Shown here piece by piece: positions 33,407 through 42,260 of a stretch of DNA of 64,000 nucleotides. Position 1 is the stretch's first letter; each line of letters starts with the position of its first letter. The notes beneath the pieces were generated by a model that saw only the letters and a list, made by a program, of their open reading frames with translations, had not been told where the DNA came from and did not search any database. This DNA is from Phytohabitans flavus (GTDB lineage Bacteria > Actinomycetota > Actinomycetes > Mycobacteriales > Micromonosporaceae): the NCBI RefSeq assembly GCF_011764545.1, contig NZ_AP022870.1:496001-560000 (forward strand), in the 5' to 3' direction. Both the position numbers and the translations under genes were made by a program.

Positions 33407-35170
33407 CTAGCGGATGTCCGCGTCCGCGACGGCGAAGAGGATGCCGTGCGGCCGGGCGTTGCCGGTCGCGCCGTGGGGCCAGGTGGCCCGGTTGAAGTTG
33501 ACGCACGGGGTGTGCCGGTGCTCGTCGCGGAACCCCTCGTCCGGCGACAGTTGGCCGCCGAGGCTCACGTTGAACAGGCACAGCTCGTGGTTACCACCGC
33601 GACCGGTGGCGGCGAGGAAGTAGTTCGACACCGCGATCCGGCGGGTCTGCTCGGCCTCCTTGTAGAAGCCGCCCGGCCCGATCTGGAAGTTGTCCATGGC
33701 GGCCCAGTGCGCGCCGCCCGGCGTGAGGTCCTCGATCGGCACCGCGCTCACCAGCGACGGGCAGTCGCGTTCCGCGCCGCCGGCGCCGATCTCCTCGACG
33801 GTGTCGATCCGGCACTTGACGCCTCGGCCGGCGTCGAGCAGCTTCCGGATGTCCAGGGTGAGGAGCATGCCGGTGTCAGTGTCACCGGGTGAGCCGACCC
33901 CGCCGCCCGGGATCAACCGGTACAGGTACCGGTCGTCGGGGCTGACCTGGCTCCACGAGGCGCCGTCGACGATGCTGGTCGGCGTCTGCTCGGGGAACAG
34001 GCGCTGGAAGGCGTTGAGGTCGTCGTACACCACTCTCCACTGTGGATTAGTGACGGTGATGTCCGGCGCGTAGTACAGGACGCCGCTCAGGTTGGTGGTG
34101 AAGGCGCCGCGGTTCTTCGCCTTGTGCGGCATCGCCGTCTCCATCGGACCGAACGGCTCGGTCAGCGCGACGTCCGGCACCTGCCGCGGCCCCGGCGGCA
34201 GCTTCGAGACCGAGACCAGCTTCGGCCGCGCGCGGTTGCTGATGTCGAAGATCCGGACGGTGTTGCGGATCAGGATCTCCGCCGGCGGGGGCCCACCGAG
34301 GAAGTTGCGCGCCTCGAGGAAGTCACCGGTCACCATCCGGTTGAGGTCCTCGCGTACCGCGACGCCGTGCGGGTTGGCGCAGCTGGACAGCGGCAGCGCC
34401 GGGATGTTGTTGCAGACGTCGCCCTCGTCCACAGTGGATGCCGCCGGGATCTCGGCGAGCAGCTCGCCCTTCGGGCTGATCCGGACGATCTCGCCGGGGC
34501 TGCCGCCGAACCCGTTGCCGACCCGGGTCTGCCCGTCCGAGTACGTGCAGGGACCGGCGACGTCGGGCCCGCCCAGGTAGGTGCCGTAGGCGGTGCCGTC
34601 GGAGAGCACCTGGTACGCGTCGGGCACCGAACCGCACGGGGTCGCCGCGCCCGGCACGACACCGCTGATCCGGACGACCGGCAGGTGCTTGATGTCGAAG
34701 ACGTAGGTGATGTCGGAGAGCAGGCCTCCGGCGAACACCTTGTCGCCCTTGTGCCACTGGTACTGGAGGTGGTGCGGCTCGTTACCGAACACCGTGTCCA
34801 TGGTGACGGTGTTGACCACCTTGCCGTAGTGGCGCGACCCCTTTGTCACGTCGATGATCGCCAGGAAGTCGGGCTCCGTGGCGGTCGTCGGGTTGGGCGC
34901 GTTGTTGCTCTCGTCCCCGGCCCAGGCCAGCAGGTACTCACGGCGCTGGTCGTGCCGTCCGCGCTCGCCCGTCGCGGCCTTGGTGAGGTGGTTGGTGATG
35001 TGGTAGCTCTGCCCGTCGGATGCCACCACGCTGGACGGGACCTCGACGACGCCCCGCGTGTGGGCGTCGGCCCTCGTTGCGAGCCCACCGGTGGTCATTG
35101 CCACCACGGCGATCGTGGCTCCTGCCAGAACTCGCCGCAATCTGGTATGAAAAGCACTGAGACTGGACAT
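33407..35170 (-). CDS. Exported SBP56-like (methanethiol oxidase-type) beta-propeller protein
   Basis: About 587 aa from ATG 35170; ATG 35212 would add 14 residues. A signal peptide (LRRVLAGATIAVVAMTTGG, cleavage near ADAH) leads into a propeller. Motifs reminiscent of the selenium-binding protein 56/methanethiol oxidase family are FLAIIDVTKGSRHYGKV, GNEPHHLQYQW, SSCANPHGVAV, VSPDDRYLYRL and a terminal RPHGILF. Cytoplasmic SBP56 members oxidise methanethiol to formaldehyde, H2S and H2O2. An exported version next to sulfur-assimilation genes is suggestive, but the substrate is inferred. It is downstream of the unknown exported protein at 35225 with a 54-base gap. Confidence 0.65.
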   Translation of the reverse strand: MSSLSAFHTRLRRVLAGATIAVVAMTTGGLATRADAHTRGVVEVPSSVVASDGQSYHITNHLTKAATGERGRHDQRREYLLAWAGDESNNAPNPTTATEPDFLAIIDVTKGSRHYGKVVNTVTMDTVFGNEPHHLQYQWHKGDKVFAGGLLSDITYVFDIKHLPVVRISGVVPGAATPCGSVPDAYQVLSDGTAYGTYLGGPDVAGPCTYSDGQTRVGNGFGGSPGEIVRISPKGELLAEIPAASTVDEGDVCNNIPALPLSSCANPHGVAVREDLNRMVTGDFLEARNFLGGPPPAEILIRNTVRIFDISNRARPKLVSVSKLPPGPRQVPDVALTEPFGPMETAMPHKAKNRGAFTTNLSGVLYYAPDITVTNPQWRVVYDDLNAFQRLFPEQTPTSIVDGASWSQVSPDDRYLYRLIPGGGVGSPGDTDTGMLLTLDIRKLLDAGRGVKCRIDTVEEIGAGGAERDCPSLVSAVPIEDLTPGGAHWAAMDNFQIGPGGFYKEAEQTRRIAVSNYFLAATGRGGNHELCLFNVSLGGQLSPDEGFRDEHRHTPCVNFNRATWPHGATGNARPHGILFAVADADIR

Positions 35171-35224
35171 AAGTGTAGGGTCACAGCCGGGGGGATCGAC
35201 ACGCATCTTCACCCGTGCGCACCA

Positions 35225-36310
35225 TCATCCCGCCCGCGCCGCCAGCGGGCCGCTGACGGCCGTGAGCCGGCCACCGGCCAGCCAATGCGCACCCGACGCC
35301 CCGCCGTGGTCGTGGTGTGCCATTCCGCCGAGGAGGCGCGGGTTCAGCGACACGGGCGCGTACAGCCGGGTGCTCTCCGCGCCGGCTTCGTGGCCGGTGC
35401 CGAGCCACGCGGCGAAACCGGCGCCGGTGGGTGCCGCGCCCGGGAGCGCGGCGCCGAGCGAGCCGAGGTAGTGGCGGGCGCGCTCGCCGTCCGGCGCGAA
35501 CGGCGCGGCCACGAGCTGCCCCGCCGGTACCGCCAGCAGCGGCGGGCTGAAGAGCCAGGGTGCCAGGTACGTGGCCTCGGCCCGCGCGCCGCCGGTCAGG
35601 ACACCGTCGAGCGCCGCGGCCGCCGCCTCCCAGCCGGCCACCACGACCGCCGGCCCCTTCGCCGGCGCCCCCTCCGGCAGCACCGTGACGCCTTCGCGGG
35701 CCGCGGCGGCGCGGACCACCTCGGCGGCCGCCGCCGAGCGCGGTGACGCGTCTGTCACCAGCGTGATGGCGCGGTCCTTCCGGGCGGCGACAAAGCCGAC
35801 CGTCGCGCGCAACGCGGCACCGTCCACAGGCGACAGCTGGTCGGCGGGACACGCCGCCGGGGTCGCCGTGCCCGCGAGATGGGCGCCGAGGACCGCGCTG
35901 GCACACTCCGGCCCGTCGGGCCCGCGCAGGTCGACCGCCGCCGGCTCCCGGCCGGTGTCCACAGTGAGCATCGCCGTGTGACCGTCCTGGCGTACCCACA
36001 GGCGGCTCGACCCCTCGGGCAGCTTCACCAGCGCCCACGCACCTTCGGCACCGGGCCGGCTGTTTGCGGGCGACATGTGATCTCGTCGCGTACCGGCTGC
36101 GGCGCCCGCGCCGGACAGCAGGACGAGATTCCACCCAGGACGCTCGGGGGCGACCAGGACCGACATCGCGTGTCCGTCCACTGTGACCCGGTGCACGAGG
36201 TCGCCGGTGGGCTCCGGTGTGCCCGGCACGACGGCCACGACCCCGAGGGCTGCGACGAACAGCAGAGCCGACATGGCGATTTCGATGGCGGTTGAGCGCC
36301 AGCGCGTCAT
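35225..36310 (-). CDS. Membrane-anchored exported protein of unknown function
   Basis: 361 aa. One N-terminal transmembrane helix or signal (IEIAMSALLFVAALGVVAVV). The middle (ATVGFVAARKDRAITLVTDAS, AAREGVTVLPEGAP) hints at a periplasmic-binding-like alpha/beta fold. The C-terminus contains a His cluster, GGMAHHDHGGASGAHW, that could bind metal. I do not recognise a family. It precedes the SBP56-like gene on the same strand and diverges from the sulfite reductase gene across 115 bases. A role as partner or metal chaperone of the propeller protein is only a guess. Confidence 0.6.
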   Translation of the reverse strand: MTRWRSTAIEIAMSALLFVAALGVVAVVPGTPEPTGDLVHRVTVDGHAMSVLVAPERPGWNLVLLSGAGAAAGTRRDHMSPANSRPGAEGAWALVKLPEGSSRLWVRQDGHTAMLTVDTGREPAAVDLRGPDGPECASAVLGAHLAGTATPAACPADQLSPVDGAALRATVGFVAARKDRAITLVTDASPRSAAAAEVVRAAAAREGVTVLPEGAPAKGPAVVVAGWEAAAAALDGVLTGGARAEATYLAPWLFSPPLLAVPAGQLVAAPFAPDGERARHYLGSLGAALPGAAPTGAGFAAWLGTGHEAGAESTRLYAPVSLNPRLLGGMAHHDHGGASGAHWLAGGRLTAVSGPLAARAG

Positions 36311-36336
36311 AGACGCAGCTTAATGCAATAAACGCC

Positions 36337-36438
36337 ATGAGCATCTCGCGTCAGCACGCACGAAGAAGGACGCCGTCGATTCCCGGGAGCAAGCTGGTCT
36401 CGACAGTGGTCGAAAGGAGTGGGCCGTGGCGGATCTAA
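36337..36438 (+). CDS. Possible upstream leader ORF of the sulfite reductase operon
   Basis: A 33-codon frame (starts MSISRQHARRRTPS) whose stop lies 13 bases inside the sulfite reductase gene. The SRxHxR start resembles short actinobacterial leader peptides found before sulfur-assimilation genes. There are no Cys codons, so a cysteine attenuator of the mycobacterial type is not supported. The overlap could couple translation. Weak evidence; it may not be expressed. Confidence 0.3.
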   Translation: MSISRQHARRRTPSIPGSKLVSTVVERSGPWRI

Positions 36439-38123
36439 ATGTGGGTTCGGCTCCTCCCGGCCGAGCCGCAGCCTGGCAGCCGCAGGGTGAAGGCCAGTGG
36501 GCGCTCGGGCATCGCGAACCGCTCAACGACAACGAGCGGATCAAGAGGGACGACGACCCGCTTAACGTGCGGGAACGCATCGAGACGACGTACTCCCGCC
36601 GTGGTTTCGCCTCGATCGACCCGGACGACCTGCACGGGCGCTTTCGCTGGATGGGGCTCTACACGCAGCGCAGGCCTGGCATCGACGGCGGACGCACTGC
36701 GGTGCTGGAGCCGCACGAGCTGGACGACGAATACTTCATGATGCGTATCCGCGCCGACGGCGGGCAACTCGACCTGGCACAGCTGCGTACGGTGGCGCGG
36801 ATCTCGCGGACCTACGCGCGGGACACGGCCGATATCACCGATCGGCAGAATATCCAGCTGCACTGGGTGCGGATCGAGGACGTCCCAGCCATTTGGGAGC
36901 AGATCGAGGCGGTCGGACTCTCCACGATGGAGGCCTGCGGAGACTGCCCGCGGGTGATCTGCGGCAGCCCGGTCGCCGGTGTGGCCGAGGCGGAGATCGT
37001 CGACCCGACACCGGCCATCCGGGAGATCGTCGACACCTACCTCGGCGACCCCGACTACGCCAACCTGCCGCGCAAGTTCAAGAGCTCGGTCGCCTGGCTG
37101 CCGGACACCCCGTACCAGACGAACGACCTCGCCTTCGTCGGCACGATCCATCCCGACCTCGGGCCGGGGTTCGACCTGTGGGGTGGCGGCGGCCTCTCCA
37201 CCAACCCGCGCCTCGCCGAGCGCCTCGGCGCCTGGGTGCCGATGCACGAGATACCCGAGGTGTGGGCGGCGGTCGTCCGGCTCTTCCGCGAGTACGGGTA
37301 CCGCCGCCTGCGCAGCCGGGCCCGGCTCAAGTTCCTCTTCGCGGACTGGGGTGCGGCGCGGGTACGCGAGACGCTGGAGGACGAGTTCCTCGGCCGGCCG
37401 CTCGTCGACGGCCCGGCACCGGAGCTGCCCGACCGCCCGATCGACCACGTCGGCGTTCACCGCCAGTGGGACGGCAACCGGTACGTGGGTGTCGCGCCGA
37501 TCGCCGGCCGTACCTCCGGCACGTCGCTGGATCGGGCGGCGGACGCCGTCGAGGCGCATGGCAGCCACCGGGTGCGGCTCACCCCGTACCAGAAGCTGCT
37601 GGTCCTCGACGTGGCGCCGGAGCGGACCGAGCCGCTGATCGCGGCGCTGCGTGAGGCCGGCCTGTCGGCCCGCCCAACGACCTGGAGGCGCAACACGATG
37701 GCTTGTACCGGCATCGAGTTCTGCAAGCTCGCGATCGTCGAGACCAAGGCACGGGCGGTCTCGCTCGTCGGCGAGATCGAGCGCCGCCTGGCCGACCTTG
37801 ACGTGGACATCTCCGTCAACGTGAACGGATGCCCGAACGCCTGTGCCCGCACCCAGGTCGCCGACATCGGGCTGAAAGGCCAGCTGGTGCCCGGGCCGGA
37901 TGGCACGACGGTGGAGGGGTTCCAGATCCACCTCGGCGGCGGGCTCGCGCTGGGTCGGGGCCAGCGCAGCGACTTCGGCCTGAAGCTGCGCGGCCTGAAG
38001 ACCTCTGCCAGCGAGCTGCCCGACTACGTGGAACGGGTGGCCCGAAACTACGCCACGCAGCGAACAGAAGGCGAGACATTCGCCGAGTGGGTGCTCCGTG
38101 CCGACAAGACCAGCCTTTCGTGA
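36426..38123 (+). CDS. sir: Ferredoxin-dependent nitrite/sulfite reductase (assimilatory sulfite reductase)
   Basis: 565 aa from GTG 36426, seven bases after AAGGAG. Six-electron reduction of sulfite to sulfide using sirohaem and a 4Fe-4S cluster. Two half-repeats each with a ferredoxin-like domain are visible. The cluster/sirohaem cysteines are in TACTGIEFCKLA (about 427 and 433) and NGCPNACA (about 468 and 472). The next gene, APS reductase, supplies sulfite, which favours sulfite rather than nitrite as substrate. Stop codon and cysH start are seven bases apart. Confidence 0.93.
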   Translation: MADLNVGSAPPGRAAAWQPQGEGQWALGHREPLNDNERIKRDDDPLNVRERIETTYSRRGFASIDPDDLHGRFRWMGLYTQRRPGIDGGRTAVLEPHELDDEYFMMRIRADGGQLDLAQLRTVARISRTYARDTADITDRQNIQLHWVRIEDVPAIWEQIEAVGLSTMEACGDCPRVICGSPVAGVAEAEIVDPTPAIREIVDTYLGDPDYANLPRKFKSSVAWLPDTPYQTNDLAFVGTIHPDLGPGFDLWGGGGLSTNPRLAERLGAWVPMHEIPEVWAAVVRLFREYGYRRLRSRARLKFLFADWGAARVRETLEDEFLGRPLVDGPAPELPDRPIDHVGVHRQWDGNRYVGVAPIAGRTSGTSLDRAADAVEAHGSHRVRLTPYQKLLVLDVAPERTEPLIAALREAGLSARPTTWRRNTMACTGIEFCKLAIVETKARAVSLVGEIERRLADLDVDISVNVNGCPNACARTQVADIGLKGQLVPGPDGTTVEGFQIHLGGGLALGRGQRSDFGLKLRGLKTSASELPDYVERVARNYATQRTEGETFAEWVLRADKTSLS

Positions 38124-38130
38124 GGTCGAG

Positions 38131-38817
38131 ATGACGACCGCGCTGCGCGACCTGGCCGACCAGGCGTCGACCACCCTGGAGGGCAGGCCCGCCGAGGAGA
38201 TCGTGGAATGGGCCGCGACCCAGTTCGGCGAGCGGTTCTGTGTGACGAGCTCGTTCGCCGACGCCGTGCTCGTGCATCTGGCGTCTCGGGTGGTGCCCGG
38301 CATCGACGTGGTATTTCTCGACACCGGATTGCATTTCGCGGAGACCCGGCACGTCCGCGAGCTCGTGCAGCTCGCGATGCCGGTGACCGTCAAGTCTGTG
38401 CGACCCGAGCTGACCGTGGCCCAGCAGGACGCCAGGTACGGCCCGCGCCTCTACGAACGCGACCCGGACCACTGCTGCGACATGCGCAAGGTGCAGCCGT
38501 TGCGGCGCACGCTGGAGGGCTACGACGCGTGGGCCGCCGGACTACGCCGCGACGAGTCCCCGACCCGGGCGGACACGCCTGTTGTCGGGTACGACGCCAG
38601 CCGCGGCAAGATCAAAGTAGCGCCGCTCGCCGCGTGGACCGAGGCGGACGTGCGGGAGTACATCGACCGGTACGACGTGCCGGTCAACGCGCTGCTGCGC
38701 CAGGGGTACGCGTCCGTCGGCTGCTGGCCGTGCACCCGCCGGACGCCGCCCGGTGCCGACCCGCGGGCAGGCCGCTGGCCGATGTTCGACAAGACCGAGT
38801 GCGGCCTGCACGCCTGA
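38131..38817 (+). CDS. cysH: Phosphoadenylyl/adenylyl-sulfate reductase
   Basis: 228 aa from ATG 38131 behind GAGG. Reduces APS or PAPS to sulfite. The PP-loop ATPase-like fold begins with CVTSSFADAVLVHLASR and VVFLDTGLHF. The cysteine pattern CC (about 115-116), CWPC (about 198-201) and the terminal ECGLH are those of 4Fe-4S enzymes, which usually prefer APS. Coupled with the sulfite reductase upstream. The SDR gene converges 20 bases downstream. Confidence 0.95.
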   Translation: MTTALRDLADQASTTLEGRPAEEIVEWAATQFGERFCVTSSFADAVLVHLASRVVPGIDVVFLDTGLHFAETRHVRELVQLAMPVTVKSVRPELTVAQQDARYGPRLYERDPDHCCDMRKVQPLRRTLEGYDAWAAGLRRDESPTRADTPVVGYDASRGKIKVAPLAAWTEADVREYIDRYDVPVNALLRQGYASVGCWPCTRRTPPGADPRAGRWPMFDKTECGLHA

Positions 38818-38837
38818 GCGCCACACCGGCGCTGGCG

Positions 38838-39887
38838 CTACCCGTGACGGCGTTCGGGCTGCTCCTGGGTCGCCGCGGAGCCGGCGAGGCGATCGGTGAT
38901 GTGGCCCGCACGGTGCAACCAACGCACGGTGTCCAACATGGTCGTCTCAAGTGGATGGTGGTGCGGCCCGAGCAGCGCGGCGGTGGCGCTGGTGTCGACG
39001 GCGCGGCCTACCAAGCAGGTGTAGATCGCGCCGTACTCCGCCGGGATGTGCGCGGGGACGATCCGCTGCGTCAGCCCGGTCAGGGCACCTACCGGCAGCA
39101 TCGCGCGAGCGGGGAGGTGGATGGCGGGCAGCGCGCGACCGGTGACCCGCCGCAGCGTCTGGACGAGCTCGCGGGTGCTGACATACGAACCGGGGGCGAA
39201 GTACCGGCGCGGCCCCTGCCCGGGCCGCAGGACGGCGGCGTGCAACCCGGCGACGTCGCGTACGTCCCCGATCGGAAACCCGCCCGAAGGCCACATCGGC
39301 ATCAGACCCCGCAACGCGTTGCGGATCCTGCTGGTCTGGTCGCCGAGATGCGGATCGTGCGGGCCGAGGGTGGCCAGCGGATAGGTGATCACCACCGGCT
39401 CGCCGGCGTCCTGCCGCCGCCGGGCGACAAGCTCCGCCGCGGCCTTGGTCGCCATGTAGGTCTCTCGGGGAGCGCCCACCGGGCTGTCCGTGGTGATCGG
39501 GTCCTCCGCGCTCGGCAGCAGAGCGGCGAAGCTGGAGACGTACACGATCGGGTCGGCGCCGGCATCCCGGGCGGCGTCGAGCACCACCTCGGTACCGCGA
39601 ACGTTGACCGCGCGCATCCGGGTGTGCTCCCGGGTGTCGAAGCTGTACACCGACGCGGCATGCAGCACCGCGTCGCATCCGCGCATCGCCAGGGCCACGG
39701 CCGCCGCGTCGGTGACGTCGCCGCGCGCCACGTCCACCGCCGCCGGGTCCACGCCGAGCGGGCCGAGCGCGGGAACGACCCGGGTCGGGGCGCGGACCAG
39801 CAGGCGCACCTCATGGCCGGCCGCAAGGATCCGCGCCACCGAGTGGGAGCCGAGAAAGCCGGTACCTCCGGTCACCAGAACACGCAC
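38838..39887 (-). CDS. NAD-dependent epimerase/dehydratase-type SDR
   Basis: 349 aa from GTG 39887; the frame extends upstream towards the tRNA without a better start. An extended short-chain dehydrogenase: VRVLVTGGTGFLGSH (NAD site at the N-terminus), HAASVYS, YVSSFAALLP and a catalytic YMATK (Tyr-x3-Lys). The C-terminal part varies between relatives, so substrate cannot be told. Related to dihydroflavonol reductase-like proteins. No link to the enediyne cluster is evident. Confidence 0.85.
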   Translation of the reverse strand: MRVLVTGGTGFLGSHSVARILAAGHEVRLLVRAPTRVVPALGPLGVDPAAVDVARGDVTDAAAVALAMRGCDAVLHAASVYSFDTREHTRMRAVNVRGTEVVLDAARDAGADPIVYVSSFAALLPSAEDPITTDSPVGAPRETYMATKAAAELVARRRQDAGEPVVITYPLATLGPHDPHLGDQTSRIRNALRGLMPMWPSGGFPIGDVRDVAGLHAAVLRPGQGPRRYFAPGSYVSTRELVQTLRRVTGRALPAIHLPARAMLPVGALTGLTQRIVPAHIPAEYGAIYTCLVGRAVDTSATAALLGPHHHPLETTMLDTVRWLHRAGHITDRLAGSAATQEQPERRHG

Positions 39888-39977
39888 GTTGACAGCGTGC
39901 GATCCCGCGCAACCGGTGTCATCCTCCGGATTGCCTTGCCCGGTTGCTTGCCCGGTGTCCCGAAAGGAATGGGCAGG

Positions 39978-40054
39978 TGGTGCCCCCGGTGGGATTCGAA
40001 CCCACACTGTCGGAGGTTTGAGCTCCGTTCCTCTGCCGGTTGGGATACGGGGAC
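39978..40054 (-). tRNA. tRNA with anticodon CAA (Leu by anticodon, class I shape)
   Basis: A complete cloverleaf on the minus strand with encoded CCA. The acceptor stem (GTCCCCG with CGGGGGC) has one U-G pair. The anticodon stem CGGAG/CTCCG closes the loop CTCAAAC, giving anticodon CAA for UUG leucine. The T-arm is GTGGG-TTCGAAT-CCCAC. The variable loop is only five bases (ACAGT), whereas leucine tRNAs normally have a long variable arm. It may be a non-canonical tRNA. It lies between the SDR and the ANTAR regulator. Confidence 0.88.
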
Positions 40055-40173
40055 GGCCGGTCGGGTCGGGCCCTGACCGCGACCAGACTACCCACTACGC
40101 TGAGGGCGGCGACACCCGACGGGTCGGTGTGTCGAAAGCAGATGCCGGGGAGCACCGTGAGGGGTAGGGGTTC

Positions 40174-40794
40174 GTGGCCGACACGCAGGTGGGTGCCGAG
40201 CGCAGGCGGGTGCTGATCGCCGAGGACGAGGCGCTCATCCGCCTGGACCTGGCCGAGATGCTGGTCGAGGAGGGCTACGACGTGGTCGGCGAGGCCGGCG
40301 ACGGCGAGACCGCCGTTCGGCTCGCCCTGGACCTCAAGCCCGACCTGGTCATCCTCGACATCAAGATGCCGATCATGGATGGGCTCGCCGCCGCCGAGCG
40401 GATCGCGGCGGAGCGGGTGGCGCCGGTCGTCATCCTCACCGCGTTCAGCCAGCGCGACCTGGTGGAGCGGGCCCGTGCGGCCGGCGCGATGGCCTACCTG
40501 GTCAAGCCGTTCCAGAAGAGCGACCTGGTGCCGGCCATCGAGATCGCTCTCTCCCGCTACCAGGAGGTCGCCGCGCTGGAGGCCGAGGTGGCCGGGCTGA
40601 CCGACCGGCTGGAGACCCGCAAGGCCGTGGAGCGGGCCAAAGGCACCCTCATGACCACATATGGGATGACCGAGCCGCAGGCCTTCAAGTGGATCCAGCG
40701 CACCGCGATGGACCACCGTATGACCATGCGAGAGGTGGCCGAGCGGATCTTGACAGAGACGCCGACCGAAGGCTCCGAGCAGCCCAAACAGTAG
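40174..40794 (+). CDS. ANTAR-domain response regulator (PdtaR-like)
   Basis: 206 aa from GTG 40174. The receiver domain (residues about 10-125) has the acidic pair EDE, phospho-acceptor Asp near 59 (DLVILDIKMPIMDG), a Thr in ILTAFSQ and Lys in YLVKPF. A coiled region and C-terminal ANTAR RNA-binding domain (KAVERAKGTLMTTYGMTEPQAFKWIQ) follow. Such proteins act after phosphorylation by stopping transcription termination at ANTAR hairpins. The histidine kinase is not encoded nearby. Similar to Rv1626 of Mycobacterium. Confidence 0.94.
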   Translation: MADTQVGAERRRVLIAEDEALIRLDLAEMLVEEGYDVVGEAGDGETAVRLALDLKPDLVILDIKMPIMDGLAAAERIAAERVAPVVILTAFSQRDLVERARAAGAMAYLVKPFQKSDLVPAIEIALSRYQEVAALEAEVAGLTDRLETRKAVERAKGTLMTTYGMTEPQAFKWIQRTAMDHRMTMREVAERILTETPTEGSEQPKQ

Positions 40795-40805
40795 CTGTTT
40801 ATGAC

Positions 40806-40841
40806 ACCGTTACCGTCTGGCCGAGCACGCTACGTAACGGT
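40806..40841 (+). terminator. Weak terminator after the ANTAR regulator
   Basis: An 8-bp inverted repeat (40806-40813, 40834-40841) followed by TTT. It lies 12 bases past the stop codon. Confidence 0.45.
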
Positions 40842-40992
40842 TTCGTCAACTGCTCCGTCAAGCCCTTACGGGCCGCCCGCCTGGTGGGATAACGTCCCGG
40901 CGCAGACCGAGATAGCGGTCGGGCTCGTCTGTCCCGCAAGAGCCAATCGGCAGTGGGTGGTTCGGGCCATTTGATGGAGGAGGGTTCGAGCC

Positions 40993-42165
40993 TTGAGGCA
41001 GAAGCTCGCGCGGGCGTTCGGTGGCATCGTCGTCGCCGCGCTCGTATTCGGTGGTGCCGCGTGTCAGGCCGGAGAAGACAGTGACAGCGACAGCGGCAGC
41101 GGCGCCAACGCCGCCTGCGGCTTGAAGATCGGCTTCTTCGGTGCGCTCACCGGTGACGCGGCCGGCTTGGGTATTCACATGCGCAATGGCACGAAGCTGG
41201 CCATTGACCAGTACAACAAGGACAACGCCGACTGCACCGCTGAGATCGTGGAGTACGACTCCCAGGGCGACCCGGCCAAGGCCCCGGCCCTGGCCACGCA
41301 GGCGGTCGGCGACCAGAAGGTGATCGCCATCATCGGCCCGGCGTTCTCGGGTGAGTCCGAGGTCGCGGACCCGATCTTCCAGTCGGGCACCCTGCCCACC
41401 ATCACCCCGTCGGCGACCCGCCCGAGCCTGAGCACCAAGGGCTGGAGCGTCTTCCACCGGGGTGTGGGCAACGACGAGTCGCAGGGCCCGGCCGCCGGTC
41501 GGTACATCAAGAACGTTCTGAAGGCCGAGAAGGTCTACGTCGTCGACGACCAGTCGGCGTACGGCGCGGGCCTGGCCGACGAGGTCAAGAAGGTCATCGG
41601 CGCCCCGGCCGGCGAGGACAAGGTCGCGGTCAAGCAGACCAACTTCTCGGCGGTCGTCACCAAGATCAAGAACTCGGGCGCCACGGCGCTGTTCTTCGGT
41701 GGCTACTACACCGAGGCCGGCCTGCTGCTCAAGCAGCTCAAGGGCGCGGGCTGGACCGGCACGATGATCGCTGGTGACGGTGTCAACGACGCCAACTTCA
41801 TCACGGTCGCCGGCCAGCAGGCCGCCGAGGGCACGATCCTGACCTGCCCGTGCGCGCCGGCGACGGAGGCCAAGGGCACGTTCGTGACCGACTACAAGGC
41901 CGCGTTCGACAACGCCGAGCCCGGTACCTACGCGGACGTGTCGTACGACATCACCAAGATCGTTCTTGAGGGCCTGAAGGACGGCAAGTCGACCCGCGCC
42001 GACATGCTCGCCTGGATCAAGGCCTACAACAAGGCGGGCCAGGCCACGGGTGTGACCTACAAGTTCGAGAGCAACGGCGAGCTTGACCCCACCCAGGTCC
42101 TCGTCTGGGCGTTCAAGGTCGAGGCCGGGAAGGTTGTTCCGGACGTGGAGATCCCGAAGGCCTAA
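40993..42165 (+). CDS. livJ: Branched-chain amino-acid ABC transporter, substrate-binding lipoprotein
   Basis: 390 aa from TTG 40993 behind a GGAGGAGG site. The signal peptide ends in a lipobox GGAAC; the mature protein starts Cys-QAGEDSD and has a Ser/Asp-rich linker. A Leu/Ile/Val-binding type-I periplasmic fold follows: GFFGALTGDAAGLG, IIGPAFSGESEVADPIF and PTITPSATRPSLS. First gene of a five-gene transporter. A strong hairpin separates it from the permease genes, as is common for highly expressed binding proteins. Confidence 0.95.
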   Translation: MRQKLARAFGGIVVAALVFGGAACQAGEDSDSDSGSGANAACGLKIGFFGALTGDAAGLGIHMRNGTKLAIDQYNKDNADCTAEIVEYDSQGDPAKAPALATQAVGDQKVIAIIGPAFSGESEVADPIFQSGTLPTITPSATRPSLSTKGWSVFHRGVGNDESQGPAAGRYIKNVLKAEKVYVVDDQSAYGAGLADEVKKVIGAPAGEDKVAVKQTNFSAVVTKIKNSGATALFFGGYYTEAGLLLKQLKGAGWTGTMIAGDGVNDANFITVAGQQAAEGTILTCPCAPATEAKGTFVTDYKAAFDNAEPGTYADVSYDITKIVLEGLKDGKSTRADMLAWIKAYNKAGQATGVTYKFESNGELDPTQVLVWAFKVEAGKVVPDVEIPKA

Positions 42166-42194
42166 CGGCCATTTCGGGTCACCGAGTCACGTGG

Positions 42195-42226
42195 GTGCGG
42201 CCGGGAGCAGGCGCTCCCGGCCGCAC
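42195..42226 (+). promoter_or_regulatory. Strong hairpin between livJ and livH
   Basis: A perfect 14-bp stem (42195-42208, 42213-42226) with a four-base loop and no T-run, 30 bases past livJ. It probably protects the livJ mRNA end or gives partial termination, so that binding protein exceeds permease. Confidence 0.75.
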
Positions 42227-42260
42227 CTGACTATGCAGACACTTTCCCCTGGAGCACTAC

